Position numbers and translations under genes: made by a program. From Sternotherus odoratus (Eukaryota > Chordata > Testudines > Kinosternidae): 64,000 nt of DNA. Position 1 is the first letter of the stretch. Each line of letters starts with the position of its first letter. Location of the stretch: NCBI GenBank assembly GCA_032164245.1, contig JAVMKO010000023.1:234898-298897 (forward strand). Reading direction: 5' to 3'. Under the pieces are notes generated by a model that worked only from the letters and a program-made list of their open reading frames with translations, was not told where the DNA came from and ran no database searches. Shown piece by piece: positions 8,053-19,598 of this stretch.

Positions 8053-8962
8053 TGTCAGGGTTCGAGCCCCCGGGTGGGGGCAGTACGGCCTAGTGGCCTG
8101 AGTCCCTGACGGCCCCTTTGCCGGGGCAGCGCGGCCTAACAGCCAAAGTCAATAACCGTCCCTTCTCAGGGGCACTGTGGACCAATGGCCGGAGTCAATA
8201 ACAGCCCCTCCGCTGGGGAAGTGCGGCCTAAGGGCCGGAGTCAATAAAAGCCCCTCCGCTGGGGCAGTGCGGCCTAACAGCCGAAGTCAATAACCGCCCC
8301 TCCTCAGGGGCACTGCGGACCAATGGCCGGAGTCAATAACAGCCCCCTCCGCTGGGGCAGTGTGGCCTAAAGGCCGGAGTCAATGGCAGCCCTTCGACTG
8401 GGGCAGTGTGGCCTAAGGGCCGGAGTCAATGGCAGCCCTTCGACTGGGGCAGTGCGGCCTAATGGCTGGAGTCAATGGCAGCCCCTCGACGGGGGCAGTG
8501 CGGGCAAACGGCCATGCGCCTAGCCACCCACTCAGCGGGGAGGTCCCACCGCAACACGCTGAGTGTCTTCTGGTGGGTCGTACCACTCCCTCAATATCCG
8601 GGGGTCAGTTCCTATCGGTTCCAGAGGCGGGGTCCTCCGGTGGGTTGCTGATCCTCCGCACGTAGCTGGGTGCGCGGCCTCAGTCTGGTCGTGGTCTACG
8701 GCCCCCAGTCGGCGGTGGTCGGCAACGAACTCAGAGGCAGGATCCTGCCGCCGCTCTGGCTCCGGATATGGCTGGGGCTGGTCCCTCGGGAGAGCTCCCC
8801 AGGCACGTCCTCCTCCTTCAGCCCAGACTGAGCTGTGCTCCATCCCTTTATATAGCCTGAGCACTTGGAGCATGCCCAGTACAGCGGGGGCGGGACTTCC
8901 GCTGCTAGAACGTCCGGCCAGGGTCAGCCCTGGCCCGTGTGGGGCCAGTTCGCCCCGTCACA
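8053..8962 (+). mobile_element. Solo LTR, 910 bp, 5-bp target duplication AACAC
   Basis: It begins TGTCAGGGTTCG and ends CCCCGTCACA, and is flanked on both sides by AACAC. The left half is a tandem array of about 60-bp units (GGCCGGAGTCAATAACAGCC). The right half has a TATA-like CCCTTTATATAGCC near 8845, followed by a GC-rich segment. No internal retroviral or gypsy coding sequence is present, so it is a solo LTR. Its terminal CGTCACA is shared with 46083-46758 and 53705-53858. Confidence 0.8.
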
Positions 8963-8967
8963 AACAC

Positions 8968-9880
8968 TATTCACATTGGTCGCAGCAGCAATCATTCTGA
9001 TTTTTACATTAATTTAGACACTTGCAGTGATTTTAAAAGGTGAATTTTCACTTTTTCTTTACCTGGTCTTGCAAATTATTGTGTGGCTGTTGGAAGTTTG
9101 TCTGGGACTCAGAGCTTTGAATGTTTTTTTTAAATGTTAAATCTAAAAGAAATAATGCTAGGAAGAAAAGAGGATTGCACTACAAATAGGCCTGCAAATG
9201 CAGCCAGTGTGTTAACAGGAACCTTTCCAGCTTAATGAATACTCACTAATTATAGCTGACGATGCCATATTTTGCCCATCCTTATTATTAAGAATAATTT
9301 TCACTTCTCTAGGAACACAGCATTTCATAATTTTATCAGTTGGTAAGACCTAGGCGTAGAAGTGTATCTTCAAAACTCTTTCTGAGAGCAGCCAGGGTCA
9401 TATATACATTTATTCTGAGAGAGCGCAAATTCCAGAAGTGTGGGCCTGCAGTTAAGAATGTCCTTTCTCTAATACCTACAAGTCTTTGCTTCTGGAATAC
9501 GGAGTTTCAAATTTGTGTATGAAAATTGGTTAGGTGCTATTTTGACAATAAGAAGGTGCTTCATAAAATGAATTGAGCATAATTCATAGTATCCAATAAC
9601 TTAATTTCACCTTGCATAATTTGATAGACAGCCCAGAAAGTAGAAGACAAAATTGATATGCTTTCAAGTTCACCACATTCAGAAGAGGGTTGGGTGAATT
9701 CTGGACTAGATAGGATTTTTGGAGTAGCTTTTGCTTACAGTTTCAGTCCTGGGAGGCGCAGAAGCGTTGGTGAGTGTAACACAACCCATATCTGACAGGA
9801 TGGGGCACCGTCTCTTCATTGATCACAAGTGATCCGTGTAATCTGCAAGTCTAGCAATATTGAGGAGTCAAGTAGGATCG
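8968..9880. other. AT-rich intergenic or intronic sequence
   Basis: No gene or clear repeat seen. A short open frame at 9340-9522 has no splice or promoter support. Confidence 0.4.
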
Positions 9881-9894
9881 CTAGACTATGTTGA

Positions 9895-10029
9895 GGTAAC
9901 AAAGTCCTGTGGCACCTTAAAGACTAACTATAAAGTTTTGAAGCATAAGCTTTCGTGGGCTAATACCCACTTCGTCGGATGCAAGCAGTGCCTCTGCTAT
10001 TCCAGACTAACACGGCTACCTCTCTGATT
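9895..10029 (-). mobile_element. Turtle tRNA-derived SINE, full, with 14-bp target duplication
   Basis: The reverse complement carries the tRNA-like head (CTGGAATAGCAGAGG, GTTAGTCT) and the tail AAGGTGCCACAGGACTTTGT. It is flanked by the direct repeat CTAGACTATGTTGA at 9881-9894 and 10030-10043, showing a clean retrotransposition event. Confidence 0.93.
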
Positions 10030-10543
10030 CTAGACTATGTTGATGACTAAGGAAGATGCCCCAATTATTGGAACAGATCTCTTTTGATAGGTTCTCTAAG
10101 TGCTTTCCTCAAACACCCAGGCCTGTCCAGGTTGAGTGTCCTCTATCTTTAGTTCATCCTGGTCTGTTTCGGGTTGCCAGGGGGTCTGAGTTAGAAGGAT
10201 AGGGAGCTAGGGGTCAGCAGTACACGGCTGACTTGGTAGCCCCTCTTGTTTCTCACAGTGGCTTCACCTAGAAGTGGAGTGATGGGACTGAACGTTGTGG
10301 GATGCCAGTTCTGTGAACCTCTGATTAGGATGAGCTAGTTGCTTATTTGCTCTCTGGAAACAATCACAAAGGAACGAGCAGGGTCAGTCTGAGGCCATTC
10401 TGTGCCCGGCAGCTGTCCATTTCCCTGAGAAGATGGGAAGGACCGAGGGGAGTGTAGTAGCAACGGGATCTGGTTTGGAATCGTGGCAGGATTATGGAGA
10501 ATGTGATTCCACCATTGACTGTACTTTGGCCTTTCCGTGGTTC

Positions 10544-10569
10544 ATCGCTTCTCGGCCTTCTGGCTAAGA
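10544..10569 (+). pseudogene. U2 snRNA 5'-end fragment
   Basis: ATCGCTTCTCGGCCTTCTGG followed by CTAAGA matches the first 26 nt of U2 snRNA with one difference. After CTAAGA the match stops and no Sm site or later stem is present, so this is a truncated pseudogene or a U2-headed short retroelement, not a functional RNA gene. Confidence 0.6.
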
Positions 10570-11370
10570 AAGCATTATCTAAAATGTTATCTCTGCATGC
10601 ATTATTCTCAACAGCAAGGGACACTCGGGGGTTCCCCAGTTTTGTGGAACTGAAGTAGAGCTTCAGTGGATACCATCAGATTTTTGTCATTTGATTAAAT
10701 ACAAATACTGGCAAGTGGCCAGTATTCAGACACGCATCTAATGGGAATCCAAGAATTTTCACATGGCTAGCGTGGCTAGGCTGTGCTGTTGTAGCATTTG
10801 CAGGAAGAAGCTAGTTCTCTGGGTCACAGACACTTGACCTATACGAAATCAGTTGAAACCAAAGTTTAGAAAGTCAAGTGTTTCTTGTTTCTGTTCCTTG
10901 TCTCATTTTTGTTGGTTCTTGTACCCAAAGTGGCTGCTGTCATGGATGTCAAATGTCTTCTCTGTCAGAACTTTTGTGCTCTGAAATCACAGTTTTCGCT
11001 GATATTTGAAAACCTAAGGAATACTCTTACTTTGTAAATAAATCACATTGTTTCAAGGCACTTCCCTTATCGCAGTAGCAGGCACCAGAATTAGTAAAGA
11101 GTTTTGGTGCACCATCAGATTCTTCGCATACATGCTTGAATGGTTGCATTCACATTGTCATCTTCTGGGTGTTACATGGAAAGTCACAGTGCTGTGAAGG
11201 AAAGGAAGCTGTAGCAAACAACTGTATGCTTATTGAGACATTTGATATTCTACCTTTCTCTCATTTCAGACATGATTTTTAAGTGAAATGTAGTACCATC
11301 GTGAGTGAAAATTAAGTGTATACCAAGGTGAATCATATGGAAAAAAGAAAACTAGGTTCCTATCAGCTTC
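10570..11370. other. Non-coding sequence, nothing recognised
   Basis: Mixed-composition sequence without long frames or clear repeats. Confidence 0.35.
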
Positions 11371-11371
11371 C

Positions 11372-11880
11372 CCCGTAGACCAAACCTGACACATCCACCT
11401 CACTTCCCCCCTAACCAAACCCGACACCCCTACCTACCACCACAAACAAACCCGACACCCACACCTCACTTACCCCTCAACCAACCCCGACCTCCCTCCT
11501 CACCCCCCCAAACAAACCCGACACCCACACCTCACTTACCCCTCAACCAACCCCGACCTCCCTCCTCACCCCCCCAAACAAACCCGACACCCACACCTCA
11601 CTTACCCCTCAACCAACCCCGACCTCCCTCCTCACCCCCCCAAACAAACCAACACCCCCACCTTACTCCCCCCACCAAACCCAACGCCCCCTGACCAACC
11701 CCAACACCCACACCTCACCCCTCACCCACCCAGACACCTTCCCACCCCCCAAGCCCAAACCCAACACCCCCGGTTCACTTACCCCCCCGACCAAACCCGA
11801 CACCCCCACCTCACCCCCTGACCAACCCAACACCCCCACCTCACTTACCCTCCGACCAAACCCAACTCGGGTCCGTCGGA
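11372..11880 (+). repeat. C-rich minisatellite (CAAACCCGACACCC units)
   Basis: Three almost identical 66-bp units (AAACAAACCCGACACCCACA, CCTCACTTACCCCTCAACCA, ACCCCGACCTCCCTCCTCAC) lie at about 11450-11645. They are flanked on both sides by degenerate shorter versions. The complement strand is G-rich and strongly strand-asymmetric. Confidence 0.88.
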
Positions 11881-12194
11881 GGTGGGGAGGGGGCAGAGAG
11901 CTGAGCGAGTGCGGTGTCTGTTGGAGGGGGTATTATGACATCAGAACTATGTCACAGAGAACAGCAGCTGCCCAGCTGATGTGATTGGCCTTTAAAGAAT
12001 TTCACCCCTGGGGGGCGTCAGAGGTGAGATTTGAAAAAATTTCAACCCTTACGGTCATTAGGACCCTAAGACCTCTAACTGTACCAAATTTCAAGTCTCT
12101 AGCTCAAACGGTGTGGAAGGAGTAAGCGTACATCCACGCATACATCCACGCACACATACACCATTTGACTTTTATATAGATAGATAGATAGATT
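11881..12194 (+). mobile_element. 3' end of a retroelement with (GATA)n tail
   Basis: The sequence runs from GGTGGGGAGGGGGCAGAG through ACCAAATTTCAAGTCTCTAG and CGTACATCCACGCATACATC to TATATAGATAGATAGATAGA. A conserved unit ending in a tetranucleotide microsatellite suggests a LINE or SINE 3' end. I cannot name the family. Confidence 0.4.
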
Positions 12195-12392
12195 TCAAAC
12201 TAGTCTGGAAAAATTAATTTCAGACTTAGCCCAAGTAGTAAGTACAAATACTTGCAAGTTTTGTGAGGTCTTACTTGTATTTGCTTGGGAAAGTTTAAAT
12301 AGTCTAAATCTCCTATTCAGGCTACCAGTATCAGCAGCTACACTCATTTGATGGCTGTATTTATATTGTAAGAGGCACAAAAATAATGCTGA

Positions 12393-12542
12393 CAAAGTCC
12401 TGTGGCACCTTAAAGACTAACTATAAAGTTTTGAAGCATGAGCTTTCGTGAAGCTCATGCTTCAAAACTTTATAGTTAGTCTTTAAGGTGCCACAGGACT
12501 TTGTTAACTCTGCTATTCCAGACTAACACGGCTACCACCCTG
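12393..12542 (-). mobile_element. Palindromic SINE insertion with 14-bp target duplication
   Basis: The turtle SINE tail is present twice head to head: 12393-12445 and 12451-12503 are exact reverse complements separated only by TCGTG. The remaining SINE head follows to 12542. The whole unit is flanked by AAAAATAATGCTGA at 12379-12392 and 12543-12556. One target duplication around both arms implies that the palindrome was created during or before a single integration. Confidence 0.9.
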
Positions 12543-12556
12543 AAAAATAATGCTGA

Positions 12557-15105
12557 TTGTTGGAAATCTAACAGATCCCAGAGGAGAATATGCTCGGGAG
12601 AGATACTGTGCCACTTTTGCTTTTAAATCCCTCTTCTGATCCACATGGGCAATGCTGTTCAACCACCGCATTAATGAGAAAGTTAACGCAGGGACATTTT
12701 GAAAATCCTTTGTCAATGACCACAGCCTTTTCGTTGAGCTCCACTGCCCTCACAAGTCAACATGATACACAAAGCACTCATGCCAAATATAATGGCATGG
12801 CAGAGCTGTGAACACGGCTGGGCACAAGATATGTTCAGGATCCAATCACTGGCTCAGTGATTTAATACTCTTAGGTGGTCTGAAAGTTAGTAGTTAACTG
12901 GAAACTCAAGGAAAAAGTAATACACTGACAATATGCCTTTATAACCTGGGAAGAAAAGTAGTTAGACATTGCACCCTATTATTCAGGGTCTCAATGGGAT
13001 ATAAATTGGACCAATGTCTACTTACTGGACTTCTCATATTACTCACTGGCCGTTGTGATAAAATGTATCTCCCACTCAACAGAAAGGGTATACAACACAT
13101 ACATGTATTGTAAGATATTAGCAGTTTGTTATAGCCCCTTTTCCCCCTATAAATCATCAAGTCCAACAGACTGGGCACTACATTAAAAAACAAAAGAAAC
13201 CCTTCAGCATTCCTTTTCTTGGAAGTATTCTAACTCACCCATTACCCCAAAATCCTCCAAAGGGCACTACTATCCTAATTAGAACAACATTGCTATGCTT
13301 GATTTTTACATATAGACCTAGGCTTTACTCAGATCTGTATATCAATATAAACCCTTTAGCACATTCTGTGAATTAATGTCTCTCTGGGTTAAGTGAACAG
13401 TAAACACTTGAAATACAGCTCATTTCCATTGCACTTAGAGCTTACTACCACCCTTGGAGAGTTCTCTGACTCTCTCTCCAACCTCTTATATTCAGCCACA
13501 AAGGAATGTCCTAGGACAGAGAATTTTGGCTGGTAAATTGTATACTTTAATGTAGGACTTCCATTATATGAATGGAGCATGAATAAGTCACACTATCAAA
13601 AGAATAATTCTGAACCTTAATATTTATGGAAAATGGCCATACCAAGCTCTATGGAACTAAGAGCAGCTATGCTTTCTTTGATTCAGTCAAACTGTTTTAA
13701 TATATATTCCAGATAATTTGCCAGTAAAAATTCTCCAGTGGAAGAACATCATTAAATGTGACTTAAAGAATGATCCAAATGACCAGTTCCAGAGCAACAT
13801 AGCTTGTGTAGCAACAAACAACAGACACTATAGATGTGGCCAAAAGTGACAGGATATTAAACACACTACTGCCAAAAGTTTCAACAGTCATCCATAAACC
13901 AGGACAGACCTTTTCAATGTGTTTTGCCTTAGGGTTAAATGACATACCTATCCACCTTCTATAGCCACTTTCCCCATAAACAGCACCATATGCTTCAGAA
14001 GGTCTGCCTAAGACTTTTGTCACAAGTCTTCAAGTTATTTTTAAGATCTAAAAAAAAGTCAGTCATGCTATGGAAATGCCCATTTGAGAACAAAACTACT
14101 CACTTAATCCAGACCAAGAGCACACAAAACACAATTTTACTTTCTCTGATCACAAGCAAGGTGATAAGCAATAACCAGAAGGCATCAATTTTCCAACAGA
14201 CGCTGAAGATTGCCTGCCAGATATTATCCAAATGCTTCCAGCTTGTTACTGCTCAGACTAGGTTTACTTTCATTTTAGAAAATCTATTATAGATACCAGG
14301 ACATCACTACTTGCTGGTGACAGAACAGACTTTCCTCTAATAAAGAATTTTGAAGGAATTTGCCCTGTGCTCAGTCTTTTGGGGATAATTAACAAGAGGA
14401 ATATTAAAATTCTGAGAAGAGAGAAGCACCTACAAAGTCTAGTCTAGAATTCTACTCTCAAACAAGCATGATTAGCAAATTGAGGTCTAGGTGTTAAGAT
14501 AGACTTCTAAATGAACAAAGCTCTCAAAGGTAGTATTCAAACCATTCAGCTTGAAACACCACAAGCATCAGAACTGAGGGCAGGAAAGCCTGTCTCTCCT
14601 GCACTTTCAATATCCCCTCTGCTGGTGCCCAGTCAGAAAGGAATGGGAAGGTGCCGGATTTGAATGCAAAGGGGACAGACCACATAAAAGGAGATTGGGA
14701 CAAGAAGCCTGATAAACCTCGGACTAAAGATGGGAGGGGAGAGAGAAAGTGACTGGGAGCCAGGAGTGGAAACAGATCTGGAGTGTGGGGAGAGAAAATG
14801 GGGACTGGCTGGGCAAAGAGATTGGGACGATGAGCCGGGGTGTGGTGGTGTAGACCACAGCAGAGCACGGTATCGGAATAGGCAGGCATTAGCCTGCCTT
14901 AGCTGGGCAGCACCACTGATAGGATGTTTAACGACCTGATCTGCGCTGCTGACCAGAGCAAGGGGACCACGTGCCTTACATGCTGCGACCTAGTACTGTT
15001 TCACAACCCACGGTTTGAAACACAGCTTTAATATACCCGCTTTAGCATCCCGCAACTTGATAGTCATCGAAAACCATTAGTTTTTAAATCACAGCAATCC
15101 TCAGG
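12557..15105. other. Non-coding sequence downstream of TRAF3IP1 exon 6
   Basis: No C-terminal TRAF3IP1 exons were recognised here on the minus strand, although they would be expected in this direction. Several 60-120-codon open frames lack splice support or protein-like composition. Confidence 0.4.
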
Positions 15106-15107
15106 TG

Positions 15108-15232
15108 ACAGACTCCCATAGGTGCTGGAACTAGGGGTGCTGCCGCACTCCCTGGCATCAAGTGGTTTCCATTATATACACAGTTTATACTTTGATTCAG
15201 TGGCTCTCAGCCCCCACTGCAGACTCCCAGAG
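15108..15232. mobile_element. Non-autonomous element fragment (TAGGTGCTGGAACTAGGGG)
   Basis: CATAGGTGCTGGAACTAGGG, GTGCTGCCGCACTCCCTGGC and AGTGGTTTCCATTATATACA form a block with the look of a widely repeated short element. The right end is unclear. I infer a DNA-element remnant. Confidence 0.35.
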
Positions 15233-15316
15233 CTCAATATGAATTAATAGATTCTAAAATGTGACCCTTTCAATAGCCAGTTTGATAGAGCTTTTGTATC
15301 GCTTTGCAATACTTAC

Positions 15317-15394
15317 TGCTTTATCTGGCTCAGTCTTGGCCTCTTTAGATGATCTCTCTGTTTTCTTAGCTAAAGTATCCTCAGCTCCTGGGGA
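15317..15394 (-). CDS. TRAF3IP1: TRAF3IP1 exon 6, open
   Basis: Acceptor CTCTTTTCAG, donor GTAAGTATT. The 26 codons are phase 0 at both ends and begin SPGAEDTLAKKTERSSKEAK. It corresponds to the variable charged linker after the KE-rich stretch; similarity to known proteins is in composition more than in sequence. Confidence 0.7.
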
Positions 15395-16044
15395 CTGAAA
15401 AGAGACAGTTGTTATATACACAACCACTGAGATACTTAATATCAATGAATGACCGACATTAAGCCACCCAAGGAAAAACCTTGATGATAAAATCAATGTA
15501 CAGCAATGCTGAGTGTAATAATGAGGCAAGTTTCTTCTTCTCTGTCTTCTTGTAATGGATAATTACTGGGTATGAGTCACCCTTAAGGACAAAGGGAGTT
15601 CTCCGATGGAGGTTTTGGTGGAGTGCAGTGCCTGTATAAAAACCCAGATGGCACCACACACTCAAGTATGCGTCCACTGACAAACAACTAAAACTTTTAA
15701 AATGTCACCTTTACAGAGCAATCCCAGAGGGAAAAGAATCCTCCAGTCTGGGGGACCTGTATCTGTAAATTACCTTCTCACACACGAAAATTAACCTGTC
15801 CTCACACTCCACATGCCCCCTAATTAGGAGTCACTATTGGCAAATGACAAGCAGCTGAAGAGAAAGAGAAGCTAGGAAAGATTTAGATAAAGTTACCAGG
15901 ACCAGCAACCAGAAAGCCACAGCTTGAGTGATGAACACAAAGACAATGAGATGGATCTTAAGACAGTTACAAGTTCTAGACAAGAGAAGACCACATACAG
16001 GGAGTAATGACTGGGAATATGTCCCTTGTCAGAGAGAACTAACA

Positions 16045-16440
16045 AGTGTGTGATCCATTACAGATTCATAGATTCCAAGGCCAAACAGGACCACTGTGAT
16101 CACCTCAGTTATTATAGAAGACAGGCCAGAGGATTTTCCCAAAGTAATTCCTAGAGCAGATTTTTTAGGAAAAAAAACTAATCTTGATTTAAAAGTTGCC
16201 ATTGAGGGACAATCCACCACAACCCTTGGTAAATTGTTCCAATGGTTAGTTACCCTCGCTGTTAAATATGTGCACTTTATTTCCAGTCTGAATTTGTCTA
16301 GCTTCAACTTTCATTCACTGGATCATATTATACCTTTCTCTGCCAGACTGAAGAGCCCATCATTAAATATTTATTCCCATGTAGGTACTTATAGACTGTA
16401 ATCAAGTAATCTCTTAACCTTCTCTTTGGTAAGTGCTAAA
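16045..16440 (-). mobile_element. CR1 LINE 3' region, minus strand
   Basis: Antisense CR1 3'-end sequence: TTCATAGATTCCAAGGCCA, AATCCACCACAACCCTTGGT, AAATTGTTCCAATGGTTAGT and AGGTACTTATAGACTGTAAT in the usual order. It is degenerate, and so old. It lies in TRAF3IP1 intron 5. Confidence 0.85.
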
Positions 16441-16489
16441 TAGCTTGAACTCCATGAGTTTATCACTAGTATGAGGCATGTTCTGTAAT

Positions 16490-17640
16490 CTTTTAATCAG
16501 GACTGTCAAGCAATTTAAAAAATTATTCATGATTAATCACACTGTTAAATAAAAGAATACCGTTTAAATATTTTTGGACATTTTCTATGTTTTCAAATAT
16601 ATTGATTTAAATTACAACACAGAATACGACATGTACAGCCATTTATACAGTTCATTTTATAAACATTTTTGGTTACAAGTATTTGCACTATAAAAAACAG
16701 AAGAAATAGTACTACTTTAATTCACTTAATACAAGTCCTGTAGTGCAATCTCTTAATCACGAAAGTTAAACTCACAAATGTAGAATTGTGTACCAAAAAA
16801 CTGCATTCAAAAATAAAACCATGTAAAACTTCAGAGCCTACAAGTGCACTCAGTCCTACTTCTTGTTTAGTCAATTGCTCAAAGAAGTTTGTTTACATTT
16901 GCAGGAGAAAATGCTGCAAGCTACTTGTTTACAATGACACCTGTAAGTGAGAACATGGCACTGTTGTAGCCCGTGTTGCAAGATATTTACATGCCAGATG
17001 CGCTAAAGATTCATATGTCCCTTCATTCTACAATCACCATTCTAGGGGACAAGCATCCATGCTGATGATGGGCTCTGCTCAATAACAATCCAAAGCAGCT
17101 TTCTTTTTTGGTGGTTTGGGTTCTGTAGTTTCCGCATCCGGGTATTGCTCTTTTAAGACTTCGGAGAGCATGCGCCACCCCTCATGCCTCTCAGATTTTG
17201 GACGGCACTTCAGATTCCTAAACCCTGGGTCAAGTGCTGTAGCTATCTTTAGAAATCTCACACTGATACCTTCTTTGTGTTTTGTGAAAGTGTTCTTAAA
17301 ATGAACACCACGTGCTGAGTCATCATTTGAGACTGCTATAACATGAAATATATTGCAGAATGCGAGTAAAACAGAGCAGGGGACATTGAACTCCTTGGGG
17401 GAGAATTGTATCACAAATTTAATTAATGCATTTTTTTAAAAACAAGCTTCACCAGCATGGAAGCACATCCTCTGGAATGGTGACTGAAGCATGAAAGGGC
17501 ATACGAATGTTTAGCATATCTGGCACCTAAATACCTTGCAATGCCAGCAACAAAAGTGCCATGCAAATGCCTGCTTTCACCTTCTGGTGACATTGTAAAT
17601 AAGAGGGCAGCATTATCTCCTGTAAATGAAGATATGTGCA
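16490..17640 (-). mobile_element. hAT-family transposon remnant with transposase C-terminus
   Basis: The minus-strand frame at 17414-17079 includes KIATALDPGFRNLKCRPKSE and SEVLKEQYPDAETTEPKPPK, matching the C-terminal part of hAT (ZBED-like) transposases, in which ALDPRFKxL is typical. A second frame carries the terminal dimerisation segment in broken form. The 3' untranslated part runs to about 16490, where GGACTGTCAA resembles the element's terminus. Many stops and frameshifts mark an inactive copy next to TRAF3IP1 exon 5. Confidence 0.75.
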
Positions 17641-17730
17641 AACGTGATATAAAGAGACAGACTCAACATCAATACCACAGGGCTGAGAGCACACATTAGT
17701 AAGGGACCTTTTTTCCAAAGAGTGTTTTAC

Positions 17731-18167
17731 CTTTTTTTCTGCTTTACCCGTTCCTTGGTCTTTCGAGCGTTCCCCAACTTTGCCTCGTTCCCTTCGTTTG
17801 TCCCTCTCGCTGTCTTTTCCCCTATCCCTGTCTTTCTCATGGTACTTGTCCCTGCCCTTCTCTTTGTCCCTTTCTTTCATTTTTTCCTTTTCTTTTCCTC
17901 CTTCATTTTTTCTTTCCTTCTCCCGTCCTAGATCTTTTTCTCATTCCATATCTCCTTTATCTTTTTCTCTGCTTTTTTCTGTTTCTCTTCCTTGGTTGGA
18001 TGTTCTGTTCTTGCTTTTCTCTCTTTCATGTTTTTCACCTTCTCTAATATTGTCCCCTTCAAGGTCTTTGTGCCTGTCCTCATCTGTCTCTGCTGCTTCT
18101 CTTCTTCTTTCAGGTTTTCGGTCTCGGCTTGTACTTCTATTTTTTTCATTTCATTGTCCCCTCTACC
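17731..18167 (-). pseudogene. TRAF3IP1: TRAF3IP1 exon 5 (KE/R-rich), frameshift and stop
   Basis: Entered in phase 0 it reads GRGDNEMKKI. It then needs one extra base in an A-run (near 18140) to enter the family frame RSTSRDRKPERRRE, which corresponds to RSTSRDRK in known TRAF3IP1. In that frame a TGA near 17950 (GATATGGAATGA) interrupts, after which the same frame continues with MKERDKEKGRDKYHEKDRDR to GKAEKK and a phase-0 donor GTAAAACAC. The length plus one base is a multiple of three, as expected for this gene. Confidence 0.8.
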
Positions 18168-18292
18168 CTAAAAATAGAGTAGAAAGTATTATTAAAACTA
18201 TAGCATAAGCCAGTTCCATTACACAGTATTTTTCACACACAAACATTTCTAGTTGTAGTTTATTTCTCCCCAAAAAATGCAGCAAAGCCCAC

Positions 18293-18436
18293 CTCTTTAT
18301 CTTTACGGCTTTGTTGTTCTTCTTCCCTGGCTCCTCTCTTTTCTTTATCTTGAAATTTAGACATAGATGGATGCTTTCCTTTGCTATCTGCTTTCTCCCC
18401 AGCAAGCACCCTCTTCACAGCTTCATCACTGGACAA
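18293..18436 (-). CDS. TRAF3IP1: TRAF3IP1 exon 4, open
   Basis: 48 codons in phase 0, starting LSSDEAVKRVLAGEK, which is nearly identical to LSSDDAVRRVLAGEK of known TRAF3IP1, and ending EEEQQSRKDKE before a GTGGGC donor. No lesion was seen. Confidence 0.88.
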
Positions 18437-19129
18437 CTGTAGATAAGATTAAATCCAATTAAAATTAGCTCATTTACTTTATTAAATACAATCTGCATTT
18501 TTAATTTTGAAGTTCCCAGGATGATTTTATAAAATTGTACATGTTCTATGCTACTCCTTTCATTCAAAGACAATACACCAATTGAAGCCAACTGCTTTCT
18601 TGTGCCTCCTTCAAATAATTTGACTGTATCCATCAAAGCTATCCATGTACGTTGTGATATTTTTCTATTAATATTACATATTTCCAATGCTAATGATTCT
18701 CATTACTATGTGTTTTACCTTTTATCTGTAATAATAATGTGGTTTATTTTGAATGTATCGACCATATTATGACTGCTACACTAAACATTCCAAACCCTAC
18801 AATGCTGCATTTAGATACGGCTCCATTTTAACCAACAAACTTTTATTTTAAAGATGCATTTTCTAAAAAATGTTAGGAAACCTATGCTGAGGAGCACTTC
18901 CAACAGAATTTCGCGACCCTGTTAGAAGAAGCCCTCAAGTGTCCAGTTCAATTTGATTCAGCTTTGAAAAACTACTAAGCAAATAATTTTTACCAGTCCA
19001 CTTGGGAGGCAGTTAAAGTCAGGTCTTAGTTTCTGCACAACAATGACCATGAATTCTATTATACCAAGATCGGAGTCTATACACTGAGATTACCAGAATA
19101 ACAGAATCCTCCAAGAAGGAAACAGGTAT

Positions 19130-19598
19130 TTTGGGTTGTATACATAGGGGCATTGCCAGCAGATCGAGGGACGAGATCATTCCCCTCTATTCAGCATTGA
19201 TGAGGCCTCATCTGGAGTACTCTGTCCAGTTTTGGGCCCCACACTAGAAGAAGGATGTGGAAAAATTGGAAAGAGTCCAGAGGAGGGCAACAAAAATGAT
19301 TATGGGGCTGAAGCACATGACTTATAAGGAGAGGCTGAGAGAACTGGGATTGTTTAGTCTGCAAAAGAGAAGAATGAGGGGGATTCAATAATTGCTTTCA
19401 ACTACCGGAAAGGGGGTTCCAAAGAAGATGGATCTAGACCGTTCTCAGTGGTAGCAGATGACAGAACAAGGAGTAATGGTCTCAAGTTGCAGTGGGGGAG
19501 GTTTAGGTTAGATATTAGGAAACACTATTTCCCTAGGAGGGTGGTGAAGCACTGGAATGGGTTCCCTAGGGAGGTGGTGGAATCTCCTTCTTAGAGGT
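19130..19598 (+). mobile_element. CR1 LINE 3' region, 5' part (split by LTR insertion)
   Basis: Plus-strand CR1 sequence: AGGCCTCATCTGGAGTACT, CCAGAGGAGGGCAACAAAAA, GGAGAGGCTGAGAGAACTGG, GGTTAGATATTAGGAAACA and AGGTGGTGGAATCTCCTTC. It continues at 20354-20480 after the LTR insertion. Confidence 0.92.

Noticed and set aside
8429..9000. Open frames of 78-145 codons at 8.4-9.0 kb
   Set aside because: They fall inside the solo LTR and its internal tandem repeats.
17722..18208. Plus-strand Ser/Leu/Phe-rich frames of 69-142 codons
   Set aside because: They are the complement of the lysine/glutamate-rich TRAF3IP1 exon 5.
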